DNA of 64,000 bases from Streptomyces albus subsp. chlorinus (lineage in GTDB: Bacteria > Actinomycetota > Actinomycetes > Streptomycetales > Streptomycetaceae): NCBI RefSeq assembly GCF_013302895.1, contig NZ_VJOK01000001.1, forward strand, positions 4,930,351 to 4,994,350, in the 5' to 3' direction. A program made the position numbers and the translations under genes. Below the pieces are notes generated by a model. It saw only the letters and a program-made list of their open reading frames with translations. It was not told the origin of the DNA and ran no database searches. Position 1 is the first letter of the stretch. Each line of letters opens with the position of its first letter. Of the stretch, positions 1-8,127 are shown piece by piece.

Positions 1-278
1 CCGTCCCCGGCGGGTCCGCGCCCGCCGCGCCCGCTCCCGCGCCGGGAGGCGCCCTCGGGCACGCGGTACCGCTCGTACGGCTCGTAGGCGTCGTACGCCT
101 GGTACGGGTCGCCCGTGCCGTACGGGTCACCCGTGCTGTAGGGGTCGCCCATGCTGTACGGGTCGCTGGTCGCGTACGTGTCCTGTGCCGTGTAGGTGTC
201 CCGCGCCGCGTACGGGTCGTCCGGTTCGTACCGCCCGTACGGGTCGTGCTGGGTCGGGTGCGCGCTGCGTTGCTCCAC
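1..278 (-). CDS. 5' part of a repeat-rich hypothetical protein (runs off the window edge)
   Basis: Reading the minus strand from a possible GTG at 278 gives an open frame to the window edge. It encodes a Tyr/Asp/Pro-rich tract with a short repeating motif: D-P-Y-S-M-G, D-P-Y-S-T-G, D-P-Y-G-T-G, D-P-Y, then Y-D-A-Y-E-P-Y-E-R-Y. An in-frame stop lies just upstream (about 320), so the start must be near 278; no convincing ribosome site is visible. The repeats explain the near-identical 15-bp units seen in the DNA at about 90-180. The C-terminal part is outside the window, so function cannot be read. In Streptomyces a membrane protein with a disordered N-terminus often lies next to ychF (I recall a DUF6542 type), but that is only a guess. 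Confidence 0.5.
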   Translation of the reverse strand, partial: MEQRSAHPTQHDPYGRYEPDDPYAARDTYTAQDTYATSDPYSMGDPYSTGDPYGTGDPYQAYDAYEPYERYRVPEGASRRGSGRGGRGPAGD

Positions 279-776
279 CGGACCACGGTAGGCGTTGGGT
301 GCCGGGGCCCACGGTCATGGACACGCGATATCCGCCATCGCCACCGGACCGGCACCCCGCTTCCTCCTGCTGGTGGCATGCGCCCAGGTCGTCCTCCTTG
401 CGGCGTGATTGCGGCGTGCTTACGACGTGGATGGTGCCCCTGTGGGACGGGCGGGCTGCCGGGTGGGAGGGGCGGCTGCCGCAGGGGCGGGCGGCGTCGC
501 AGAGGACGGGCGGCGTCGCAGGGGACGGGCGGAGTGCTCGTGGGGGCCGTACCAGCCGTGCTGGCTGTACCAGCCGTGCTGGCCGTATCGACCGTCCCGG
601 CCGTATCGACCGTCCCGGCCGTATCGACCGTTCCGGCCGTATCGACCGTTCCGGCCGTGCGCCGGGCCGTCCTGGGCCTTCCGTAGACTGGGTGGTCGGC
701 CTGTGAGGGCCGCCTGTCCGCCAACAGACCGCACTATGGAGAAACCCCGCCAGGGGCCACGGGAAGTAGTCGCCAC
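279..776. other. Intergenic region with tandem repeats upstream of ychF
   Basis: No gene is supported here. Several frames are open across it, but only because of repeats and high GC. It contains a 19-bp doublet at about 489-526 and the 18-bp array at 547-654. TAGACT at about 684 could be a -10 box for ychF, but no matching -35 is obvious. The ychF ribosome site would lie just before 777 and is not canonical. Confidence 0.6.
547..654. repeat. Six tandem 18-bp repeats
   Basis: Six contiguous 18-bp units occupy 547-564, 565-582, 583-600, 601-618, 619-636 and 637-654. The first two are of type CCGTACCAGCCGTGCTGG (the second begins CTG). The next two are CCGTATCGACCGTCCCGG, and the last two are CCGTATCGACCGTTCCGG. 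The pairwise pattern suggests expansion by stepwise duplication. The length is a multiple of three, so every frame stays open through it. No gene here is convincing, and the array sits about 120 bp before ychF. Confidence 0.9.
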
Positions 777-1865
<1,089 letters not shown>

Positions 1866-2419
1866 TGCATGCGGGTAACTGATCGCCTGTGTCCAGTCGA
1901 ACCGGCGGGTCGGAAGGGGAACGCCCATCCCCGGACCCACCCCGTCGGGATTCCCGTCGCTGGTTGGTCGCTGGACATGCGCTGGTTGAATGCGACGCGG
2001 CGTCAGGTGTGGCGGGCAGTCGTCCCCGGAATCCGCCGTCATGGGCGTCTCTCGACTGCGGTTGCCGGGCCGTTCCCGAAGCAGTGTTCCGGGGCCGTGT
2101 TCCGCGGCTGGACGCGCCCGCCCGTCCCGGCGGCGTGCGCGCGGCGGCAAGCCCTCGGCGGGAGCCACAAGACATGGCTGGCCTTGCACACAGCCAGCGG
2201 CGACCTGCGTGTTCGTGTCGTCGTGGCGTGAACCGGTTCGAGGGCACCGTCCGGGGGCGGCTCGCCGGGTCACTGGCGAAGGGGCCGGTGTTCCCGGGTG
2301 CCGGGAGACTCGCCTTCATGGAACGTGCCGAGTGGGTGTACGGCATCGTCCCGGCGGTGTCGTCCGCTCCCGGACGAGGTCATCCGCTCCTGGAAGCTGG
2401 CTTCGGCACGTCGCCGGTG
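1866..2419. other. Gene-poor stretch between ychF and the first tetR gene
   Basis: About 550 bp follow the ychF stop. Open frames exist on both strands, but none has a plausible start, ribosome site or recognisable protein. I see no RNA gene and no clear terminator hairpin. It may be decayed sequence at the edge of the accessory block that starts at 2.4 kb. Confidence 0.5.
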
Positions 2420-3016
2420 TCAGCCGGCTTGTAGACCGTCGAGAAGAACGGTCAGCACCAAGTGGTGACCGTGTGCAGGGTCAGGTTCGAGTCCCAGCAC
2501 GCATCCCTGTACCGCTGGGGCGCCGGTCAGCCGCAGCACTTCCTGCCAGGCCAGATCCCGGCGAAGGCGTCCCTGGTCCTGAGCGCGTTCGATGACCTTC
2601 CGGGTGAGGCCGAGGAGTTCGTGGCGCTGCTGGGCGACAGCGGGCCCGCCGTGCTGGTCCAGGGAGCCGGACAGCCCCGCGTTCTGAGCGGTGCGCAGGG
2701 CCAGACCGGTGAACAGCAACGAGAAGCCCTCCCAGGCGTCATCGCAGTCCAGAGCTTGGTGCGCGGTGTCGATCAGTTCGGTGAGGATGTCGCTCAGCAC
2801 CGCCGCCATGAGCTGGTCGCGTTCGGGGTAGCGCCGGTAGACGGTGCCCACACCCACGCCGGCCTCCCGAGCGATCTCGTGGTAACTCACGTCCAGCCCG
2901 GTAGAGGCGACGGCACGACGCGCGGCCGCGAGAACCCGCGCGGCATTGCGCTGGGCGTCGGCGCGCATGGGCATCGCCGCCCCCTGGGCCGTCGCAGACC
3001 GCTCCGTGTTCATCAC
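2420..3016 (-). CDS. TetR-family transcriptional regulator (first module)
   Basis: A 198-residue protein of standard TetR size. The N-terminal helix-turn-helix reads I-A-R-E-A-G-V-G-V-G-T-V-Y-R-R-Y-P-E-R-D-Q-L, the classic TetR recognition pattern; the rest is an alpha-helical ligand domain without recognisable ligand residues. The GTG at 3016 is followed at once by ATG (3013), and either could start. A third possibility is the ATG at about 2972, which still leaves the DNA-binding domain whole. It is divergent from the dehydrogenase gene at 3118, and the shared promoter holds two matching 17-bp palindromes. It therefore probably represses that dehydrogenase pair and itself. The effector is unknown. 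Confidence 0.93.
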   Translation of the reverse strand: MMNTERSATAQGAAMPMRADAQRNAARVLAAARRAVASTGLDVSYHEIAREAGVGVGTVYRRYPERDQLMAAVLSDILTELIDTAHQALDCDDAWEGFSLLFTGLALRTAQNAGLSGSLDQHGGPAVAQQRHELLGLTRKVIERAQDQGRLRRDLAWQEVLRLTGAPAVQGCVLGLEPDPAHGHHLVLTVLLDGLQAG

Positions 3017-3034
3017 CCCATCTTATCCACAAGT

Positions 3035-3051
3035 GGACAGCTTCTGTCCGC
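3035..3051. promoter_or_regulatory. Candidate TetR operator 1
   Basis: The sequence TGGACA-GCTTC-TGTCCG is an inverted repeat with 5-nt spacing. It lies 18 bp upstream of the tetR start and matches the second palindrome at 3071-3087 in half-site sequence and spacing. The centres are 36 bp apart, between divergent genes. Confidence 0.6.
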
Positions 3052-3070
3052 CTCCTCTACGCTGATGAAG

Positions 3071-3087
3071 CGGACAAGATGTGTCCG
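3071..3087. promoter_or_regulatory. Candidate TetR operator 2
   Basis: CGGACA-AGATG-TGTCCG is a perfect 6+6 inverted repeat around a 5-nt centre. It has the same half-sites and spacing as the site at 3035-3051. A possible early ATG of the dehydrogenase at 3079 lies inside this palindrome, which argues for the downstream start at 3118. Confidence 0.65.
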
Positions 3088-3117
3088 TTTGTTTGGCTCG
3101 TGCGAGCGGTGCGCAGC

Positions 3118-3963
3118 ATGGAGTCCCGCGTTTGGCTGATCACCGGCGCGTCCGGCGGGTTGGGTCGAGCCCTGGTCAGTGAGGTTCTGAGGTCAGGTGA
3201 GCGAGTGATCGCGGTCACGCGCGACGACGAGCCGCTGCGACCGCTGACCGCCGCCTTCCCAGGGTCTCTGCGCACTGTGAGCGTGGACGTCACCGACGCC
3301 GGTGCGCTGCGTCCGGTACTGGATGACGCGATCGCCGGGTTCGGCTGCCTCGACGTCGTCGTCAACAACGCCGGCTACGCGCTGGCGGGCCCCTTCGAGG
3401 AACTGGACGAGACAGAGCTGCGCGCCCAGTTCGAAGTGAACTTCTTCGCCGCCGTCAATGTCCTGCGCGCCGCTCTGCCACATCTGCGCGCGGCAAAAGC
3501 GGGCCGTGTGCTGCAGATCAGCTCGCTGGCGGGCCAGATCGGCGCCCCGGGGATGAGCGCCTACACGGCCAGCAAGCACGCCCTCGAAGGTCTGAGCGTC
3601 TCACTGGCCACTGAGCTCACCCCGCTGGGTATCCGGACGACGATCGTGGAGCCCGGAGCAGCCCGCACCGACTTCCGCGCCAACTGGGCGAGCCGGCTGC
3701 CCGGCAGCGCCGCCCTCCCCGATTACCTTCCCGTGCACGAAGCGCTGGCGCGCTCCGCCGGCGCCGTGGGAGGCCAGGCCGGCGACCCCGCCCGTATGGC
3801 CCAGGCCCTCGTCGTCCTCGCCGGTATGCCGAGCCCACCGCTGCGCCTTCCTCTGGGCAGCGATGCCCTCGCCGGCATCGGGAACGCCCGCGGCGACCAA
3901 CTCGAAGAGCTGCGCCGATTCGCGACGCTGAGTGTTTCCACCGACCACACAAAGGCAATCTGA
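3118..3963 (+). CDS. Short-chain dehydrogenase/reductase, classical type
   Basis: A 281-residue NAD(P)-dependent SDR. From the ATG at 3118 the Rossmann motif T-G-A-S-G-G-L-G is at residues 9-16, NNAG at 83-86, the catalytic Ser at 135/136 (I-S-S-L-A-G), and Y149-x-x-x-K153 in A-Y-T-A-S-K. P-G-A-A-R-T-D-F follows, as is typical for the family. The length and C-terminus suggest an 'oxidoreductase' SDR acting on a small alcohol or ketone; the substrate cannot be read. An upstream ATG at 3079 would add 13 residues not typical of the family and would overlap the operator. It is divergent from the TetR gene and separated from the next SDR by a single base, so the two are probably co-transcribed and translationally coupled. 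Confidence 0.93.
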   Translation: MESRVWLITGASGGLGRALVSEVLRSGERVIAVTRDDEPLRPLTAAFPGSLRTVSVDVTDAGALRPVLDDAIAGFGCLDVVVNNAGYALAGPFEELDETELRAQFEVNFFAAVNVLRAALPHLRAAKAGRVLQISSLAGQIGAPGMSAYTASKHALEGLSVSLATELTPLGIRTTIVEPGAARTDFRANWASRLPGSAALPDYLPVHEALARSAGAVGGQAGDPARMAQALVVLAGMPSPPLRLPLGSDALAGIGNARGDQLEELRRFATLSVSTDHTKAI

Positions 3964-3964
3964 C

Positions 3965-4741
3965 ATGTCCGAGCACCGCACCACCAGCCGTTTCGCCGTC
4001 GTCACCGGCGGCAGCGAGGGCCTTGGCCTGGCCATCGCCGGTGCCCTCGCCCACGACGGAGCGGACCTGATTCTTGTCGGCCGCAACCGCGACAAGCTCG
4101 CAACCGCCGCCGAGGAACTCGGCCGGCACGGCACCGTCGTGCACGCAGTGCCCGCGGATCTCTCCGCGCCTGATGCCCCCGCCCGGATCGCCGCGCACGT
4201 CGGAAACCTGACCGACCGGGTCGACACCCTCGTCAACAACGTCGGCACCGCACACTTCGCCTCCCTTGCCGACACCACGGTCGACGACATGAACACCATG
4301 TGGCACCTCAACGTCCAGGTGCCGCTGCTGCTGAGCCAGCAACTCCTGCCCGCCCTTGTGAACGCCCGGGGAAGCATCATCAACATCAGCAGCTACTGGG
4401 CGCGCAAAATGGTCGCCGGCCGTCATTCGGCCGCCTACTCCGCCACCCGCGGAGCGCTCAACTCCCTCACCCGGGCGCTGGCCAGTGAACTCGGCCCCCA
4501 AGGAGTCCGTGTCAATGCCATCGCTCCCGGCGCCGTCCGCACTCCCAAGTACGAACGCTCCTATCTCGCCGCCATGACCGCAGAGGAACGCACCGCACAC
4601 GACGAGCAGATCGAGCACTTCTATCCTCTGGGACGTCTGGGCACTGCCGACGACGTCGCCACCGCGGCCGCCTACCTGGCCTCGGCCCAGTGGACCACCG
4701 GCACCGTCCTCGCCGTCGACGGCGGACTCACCGTCCGCTGA
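3965..4741 (+). CDS. SDR-family oxidoreductase with Arg in place of the catalytic Lys
   Basis: 258 residues. The motif T-G-G-S-E-G-L-G at 14-21, N-N-V-G at 91-94, Ser at 142/143 and the C-terminal V-D-G-G-L-T are typical of classical SDRs of the FabG/3-ketoacyl-reductase type. The active-site motif reads Y158-S-A-T-R162: the normally invariant Lys of YxxxK is Arg. The ATG at 3965 follows the upstream TGA by one base; starting further upstream (3932) would overlap the preceding gene without adding conserved sequence. It probably forms an operon with the 3118 dehydrogenase under the divergent TetR. Whether Arg supports catalysis or marks a binding-only or altered enzyme cannot be told from sequence. 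Confidence 0.92.
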   Translation: MSEHRTTSRFAVVTGGSEGLGLAIAGALAHDGADLILVGRNRDKLATAAEELGRHGTVVHAVPADLSAPDAPARIAAHVGNLTDRVDTLVNNVGTAHFASLADTTVDDMNTMWHLNVQVPLLLSQQLLPALVNARGSIINISSYWARKMVAGRHSAAYSATRGALNSLTRALASELGPQGVRVNAIAPGAVRTPKYERSYLAAMTAEERTAHDEQIEHFYPLGRLGTADDVATAAAYLASAQWTTGTVLAVDGGLTVR

Positions 4742-4971
4742 CTCCCGCACGGTTCCTGGAGCTGTGTCCATCTGACGGGTCGTCTTGCTTGTTGAGCGGT
4801 CAGTAGTTGCTCGGGGCCGGGCGCTCCCCGAAGGCGGCCTGGAACACGTTCAGTGGTGCCTTCCCGCGCATGGTCCACCACTTGACCCTTGCCACCTGCT
4901 TCGGGCCGCTGCAATCGACAGCGCGCGGTGACGTCGGGGTTCTGCGTGAAGGTGTGCCGCGGATACGTGCC
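4742..4971. other. Intergenic; possible remnant on the minus strand
   Basis: No complete gene. On the minus strand a frame stays open across about 4800-4960 and ends at 4800 with a product tail (K-W-W-T-M-R-G-K-A-P) that looks protein-like. It has no start of its own and I do not recognise it. It could be the tail of a lost gene or transposase, or chance. Confidence 0.3.
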
Positions 4972-5559
4972 TCAGCCGTGGTCCCGCACCGCAGCGAGGC
5001 ACTGGTCGTAGAGGTCGGCCAGGTCGATCCGTCCGTCATGTCCGGCCCAGAGTTCGGTTGCCGTGTCGATACAGGCGAAGACCGTCGCGACGATCGCCTT
5101 GGCCTGCGTGTCGGGAGCCGGGCGGCCGGGGCCGTTGCCCAGCCGCGCCCGGATGACGGGCACAAGTTCGGCCTGCCAGCGCAGTCGCTTCTCGATGTAG
5201 CGGGCATGCAGCGAGGGCGTGTCGAAGATGAGGCGGGACAGTTCCAGCGCACGCTCACGGGGATGATTGGCGGTCAGAATGACCTCGAATCCGGCGCGCA
5301 GGGCATCCCAGGCGGACATCTCGGCCGGTTGCTGCTCGACGGTCCGTTTCAGCAGCTCGCCCAGCGCCTCCTGGTCGCCGCAGACCAGGTCCTCCTTGGT
5401 TCCGAAGTAGCGGAAGAGGGAGCGCTGCGAGATCCCCGCCTCCCGGGCGATCTGCGCGATCGTCGTCTGCTCGTAGCCCTGCTCGGCGAACAGGCGTACC
5501 GCCGTATCCAGGATCGCCTGGACGGCGACCTGCCGCGAACGCTCCCACAAGGTCGTCAT
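4972..5559 (-). CDS. TetR-family transcriptional regulator (second module)
   Basis: A 195-residue protein. The N-terminal helix-turn-helix T-I-A-Q-I-A-R-E-A-G-I-S-Q-R-S-L-F-R-Y-F is a textbook TetR recognition helix and is followed by K-E-D-L-V. The C-terminal domain (E-R-A-L-E-L-S-R-L-I through W-A-G-H-D-G) resembles TetR proteins of the MftR/ScbR-like C-terminal group, but no effector can be assigned. The ATG at 5559 (M-T-T-L-W-E-R-S-R) is the only sensible start. It is divergent from the dehydrogenase at 5642, with an 82-bp shared promoter region containing an inverted repeat at 5598-5612. By position it likely controls that gene. Confidence 0.94.
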   Translation of the reverse strand: MTTLWERSRQVAVQAILDTAVRLFAEQGYEQTTIAQIAREAGISQRSLFRYFGTKEDLVCGDQEALGELLKRTVEQQPAEMSAWDALRAGFEVILTANHPRERALELSRLIFDTPSLHARYIEKRLRWQAELVPVIRARLGNGPGRPAPDTQAKAIVATVFACIDTATELWAGHDGRIDLADLYDQCLAAVRDHG

Positions 5560-5597
5560 GGACGTCAGCGTACCCCTCTGGACAGCGACCGCCTACT

Positions 5598-5612
5598 TGG
5601 CATTAACTGCCA
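5598..5612. promoter_or_regulatory. Candidate operator between tetR and SDR genes
   Basis: TGGCA-TTAAC-TGCCA is a perfect 5+5 inverted repeat with a 5-nt centre in an AT-richer patch. It is flanked by a 9-bp direct repeat, GACAGCGAC, at 5581-5589 and 5617-5625. The place is right for the divergent TetR repressor, but the arms are short. Confidence 0.4.
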
Positions 5613-5641
5613 GCAAGACAGCGACTGAAAGAAGGATGACC

Positions 5642-6445
5642 ATGACGGCCGTCGACTACCACGGACACACCGCCCTCATCACCGGGGCCAGTGCGGGCCT
5701 CGGCGCCGAGTTCGCCCGCCAACTCGCCGCCCGCGGCTCCGACCTGGTGCTGGTCGCCCGCCGCAGGGAACGCCTGGAGAAGCTGGCCGCCGAGCTGCGC
5801 GAACAGCATCGGATCCAGGTGCACGTGGTGGAGATGGACCTGGCCACGGACCATCCCGGGCAGACGCTGGCCGCGCGGGTGGCCCAGCTCGGCCTGCACG
5901 TCACGAGCCTGATCAACAACGCCGGGTTCGCCACCTTCGGCCCCTTCCACCAGGCGGACCCGGACCGGCTGCGCCGGGAGATCGCGGTCGACGTGACCGC
6001 GGTCGCCGACATCAGCCGGGCCTTCATCGACCCACTGCGTACCGCGGGCCGCGGGGTACTGGTCAACGTGGCGAGCATGGCCGCCTACCAGCCCAACCCG
6101 CGAATGGCGCTCTACGGGGCGACCAAGGCGTTCGTGCTCAGCCTCACCGAGGCTCTGTGGGAGGAGTCACGCGGTACCGGTCTGCGGGTGCTGGCCCTCT
6201 CCCCCGGCGCGACCCGGACCGAGTTCTTCGACGTCGTGGGCACCACCCAGGCCGCCGGAGGGACCAGGCTCGCCTCGCCCGCCGACGTCGTCCGCACCGC
6301 GCTGGCCGCCCTGGACCGCAGGAACCCTCCGCCCAGCGTCATCGCAGGCCGCATGAACCGGGTGATGGCCTTCCTCGCCCGACGCCTGGCCACCCGGCGC
6401 CAGGTCATCCGGGCCATCGGCCGGCTCACCGCCGAGGGGGCATGA
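5642..6445 (+). CDS. Short-chain dehydrogenase/reductase (DltE-like)
   Basis: 267 residues. T-G-A-S-A-G-L-G at 14-21, NNAG at 92-95, Ser145 (V-A-S-M-A-A), and Y158-G-A-T-K162 form a complete SDR active site. P-G-A-T-R-T-E-F-F and the basic C-terminus (F-L-A-R-R-L-A-T-R-R-Q-V) place it with the YdfG/DltE-like SDR group. The ribosome site GAAGG decides the start: it lies 6 nt before the ATG at 5642, whereas the in-frame ATG at 5636 abuts it. The nearest neighbour is the divergent TetR gene. Only 267 residues and one gene are in this module, so this SDR is likely the sole target of that regulator. Substrate unknown. Confidence 0.93.
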   Translation: MTAVDYHGHTALITGASAGLGAEFARQLAARGSDLVLVARRRERLEKLAAELREQHRIQVHVVEMDLATDHPGQTLAARVAQLGLHVTSLINNAGFATFGPFHQADPDRLRREIAVDVTAVADISRAFIDPLRTAGRGVLVNVASMAAYQPNPRMALYGATKAFVLSLTEALWEESRGTGLRVLALSPGATRTEFFDVVGTTQAAGGTRLASPADVVRTALAALDRRNPPPSVIAGRMNRVMAFLARRLATRRQVIRAIGRLTAEGA

Positions 6446-7143
6446 CGATGGGCGGAAAGGCCGTAGGGACTCCCGGAGTCATGCCGGCCATGTCCGTCCC
6501 CGGGGCGTTGCCGTTCCGAGGGCGACACGCGCCGGCCGGGCGGGTGGACAAGACGGTGACGGGGTTTCCGGACCAAGCGCCTGTGAGGTCAGCTACGCCC
6601 GTCCGGTACGCCCGTCCGGCCGCTTGCGGGGCGGCCCTGCCGACGAGCCGACACATCTCAGGCAGACAGTCGATGAAGTCAGTCAGTAAGTGCACCAGGC
6701 TCACCCGCAGGGCCACCAGCCGCATTCCCACTGCCAGTATGGGCGGCCGGGTCAGTCTTCAGCTCTTTCGGCTGGGCACGGAAGTGCGTTATACGCCGAC
6801 CATCCTCGATGCCCGCGAGTCGGTGCCGTCTCCCACATGCGGAGACATCTTCGGCCGGGCGGACGAGGCCCATCTGCCGCTGTAAGCAAACCCGCTCCGA
6901 GTGCCGCGCGCCGAAAACACAGCCTGACGGATGATCTACTCCGCAGACAGCCGCCCCCGACCAGCGGGAGTACTCCGCAAACCGGTCACACCAGCCCTTT
7001 GAACCGCGGTTTCAAGTTGGTGTAGGCACAAGGCGTCACCAAGGGGGACCACCGCTACAGCGACGATCCCGCCAACCTCACCCACACCTCCACCGACCAA
7101 CTCCTCGCCGGCTTCACCCGCATCCTCCAGGAATGCCGAACCA

Positions 7144-7232
7144 GGTCCACCCCCGCTCGCGCGGGGACCAGATGTAGAGCATGCCCGGGTCCGGGATCCA
7201 GTTCGGACCACCCCCGCTCGCGCGGGGACCAG
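7144..7232 (+). CRISPR. Minimal type I-E-like CRISPR remnant: two repeats, one spacer
   Basis: Two 28-bp copies at 7144-7171 and 7205-7232 differ at one base (GGTCCACC versus GGACCACC). Each has the internal palindrome CCCCCGC-TC-GCGCGGGG, then ACCAG. The reverse complement begins CTGGTCCCCGCGCGAGCG, typical of actinobacterial type I-E repeats. The intervening spacer (7172-7204) is 33 nt, so the period is 61 bp, exactly the type I-E geometry. No cas gene is present in the window. An orphan or decaying array is the simplest reading. Confidence 0.72.
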
Positions 7233-7462
7233 ACTTCCTGACCTGCCCCGTTAGGTGAGCTTTGCCATCTCTTTACTGCTGTGGCTTCTCGTCATCGGTA
7301 CATGGTGGCAGAGCCGATGCCACAGCGTGGAGGTTCCATGGGGCTTGTTCGGGCCGGGCGTCTTTCGGGGAACGCCTCGGGGGCAAGGCAGCCACCAGGA
7401 TCCGCAGGTCGAAGGGGTGGACCGTCGCCGCGGACCGCGCAGGCGGCAAGCCGATGGGTGCG

Positions 7463-7552
7463 GTGGTCCCTGTAACGAGCAGAGGTGTTCCGGCGTGGGC
7501 GGAGGCATGGTTCGGCAGTGCGGGTGGTCCCCTGCTCGCGCGGAGGTGCTCG
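7463..7552 (-). repeat. Degenerate CRISPR-like repeat pair in the opposite orientation
   Basis: Two 29-bp sequences begin GTGGTCCC at 7463 and 7524, again 61 bp apart. Both end in GAGGTG-(T/C)-TC and share CG-N-GC in the middle. They match the reverse complement of the 7144-7232 repeats at the conserved ends (GTGGTCCC...GGTG-TC) but differ in the stem. The intervening 32 nt would be a spacer. Two shared features (sequence ends and 61-bp period) make chance less likely, but degeneration leaves real doubt. Confidence 0.42.
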
Positions 7553-7885
7553 CCGAGATCTCGGTCGTGGACAAAGTCCCTGCTCCCGAGCACGCAGATC
7601 CGAAGACTGAGCGCGGGTCCCGTATCCAACTGCGTGGGCCGGCTCGGATGGCTGCTTGCTGTGCCCGCCTCGCTGGATCGGCCCTTCGCCGTTGAACGCC
7701 CAGGTGAGCTCAAATGGTCGGTGGTTCGCGGGGCTGTGGGCAGTGCCGTCAACGGTTGCTGGTTGTGCGCTGGTTGCCGGCCCGCAGCAGCGTTTCCACA
7801 GGTGACTCGGTTTCGTCGACGTTCCGGTGCAACATGTGAGCGGACGGCACGAGACGGCGTCTCTGCCTCGGTAGGAACGCGGGTT

Positions 7886-7919
7886 CATGGGGTCGGCTCT
7901 TTCGGGAGCCGACCCCATG
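7886..7919. terminator. Perfect 14-bp hairpin, terminator-like
   Basis: CATGGGGTCGGCTC (7886-7899) is exactly complementary to 7906-7919 across the 6-nt loop TTTCGG. There is no T-run, which is common for Streptomyces terminators. It lies about 210 bp beyond the 3' end of the nuclease-helicase gene transcribed toward it, so it may end that transcript. It could equally mark the boundary of a lost gene. Confidence 0.5.
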
Positions 7920-8127
7920 CCGCTTCCGCTGCCGGCTGGTGCGGCAGAGGCGGTTGCCGTAGCACTTGTCCGGCGCAGGGTCGCCCGCGCTTCTGGCGGT
8001 GGGACCTTCCGGCCAACCCACCGCGCGAGCGCCCCGGCCCCGCACTCCACGTCACTCGCGAACAGACGGCGGTCGACGCCGCCGGCCATCGGTCCCGGCT
8101 GACCGTGGTTCCCGGGGGCGGGGACCG

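Larger units (their letters stand above)
6446..8127. other. Long gene-poor region with CRISPR-like remnants
   Basis: About 1.7 kb without a supportable gene. Long open frames occur on both strands at 7.26-8.4 kb, but they are compositionally arbitrary and match nothing I know. At about 7033-7142 a plus frame reads D-D-P-A-N-L-T-H-T-S-T-D-Q-L-L and runs straight into the first CRISPR repeat; it looks like the tail of a lost gene. The region also holds the two-repeat CRISPR remnant, a degenerate inverted repeat pair, and the hairpin at 7886-7919. It looks like the scar of a deleted CRISPR/accessory locus. Confidence 0.5.

Noticed and set aside
2480..2500. GGTTCGAGTCC resembling a tRNA T-loop
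   Set aside because: No acceptor, D or anticodon arms fold around it and it lies inside the coding sequence of a TetR gene on the minus strand.
4800..4960. Transposase fragment on the minus strand
   Set aside because: The tail looks protein-like, but I could not match it to any transposase family and saw no terminal inverted repeats.
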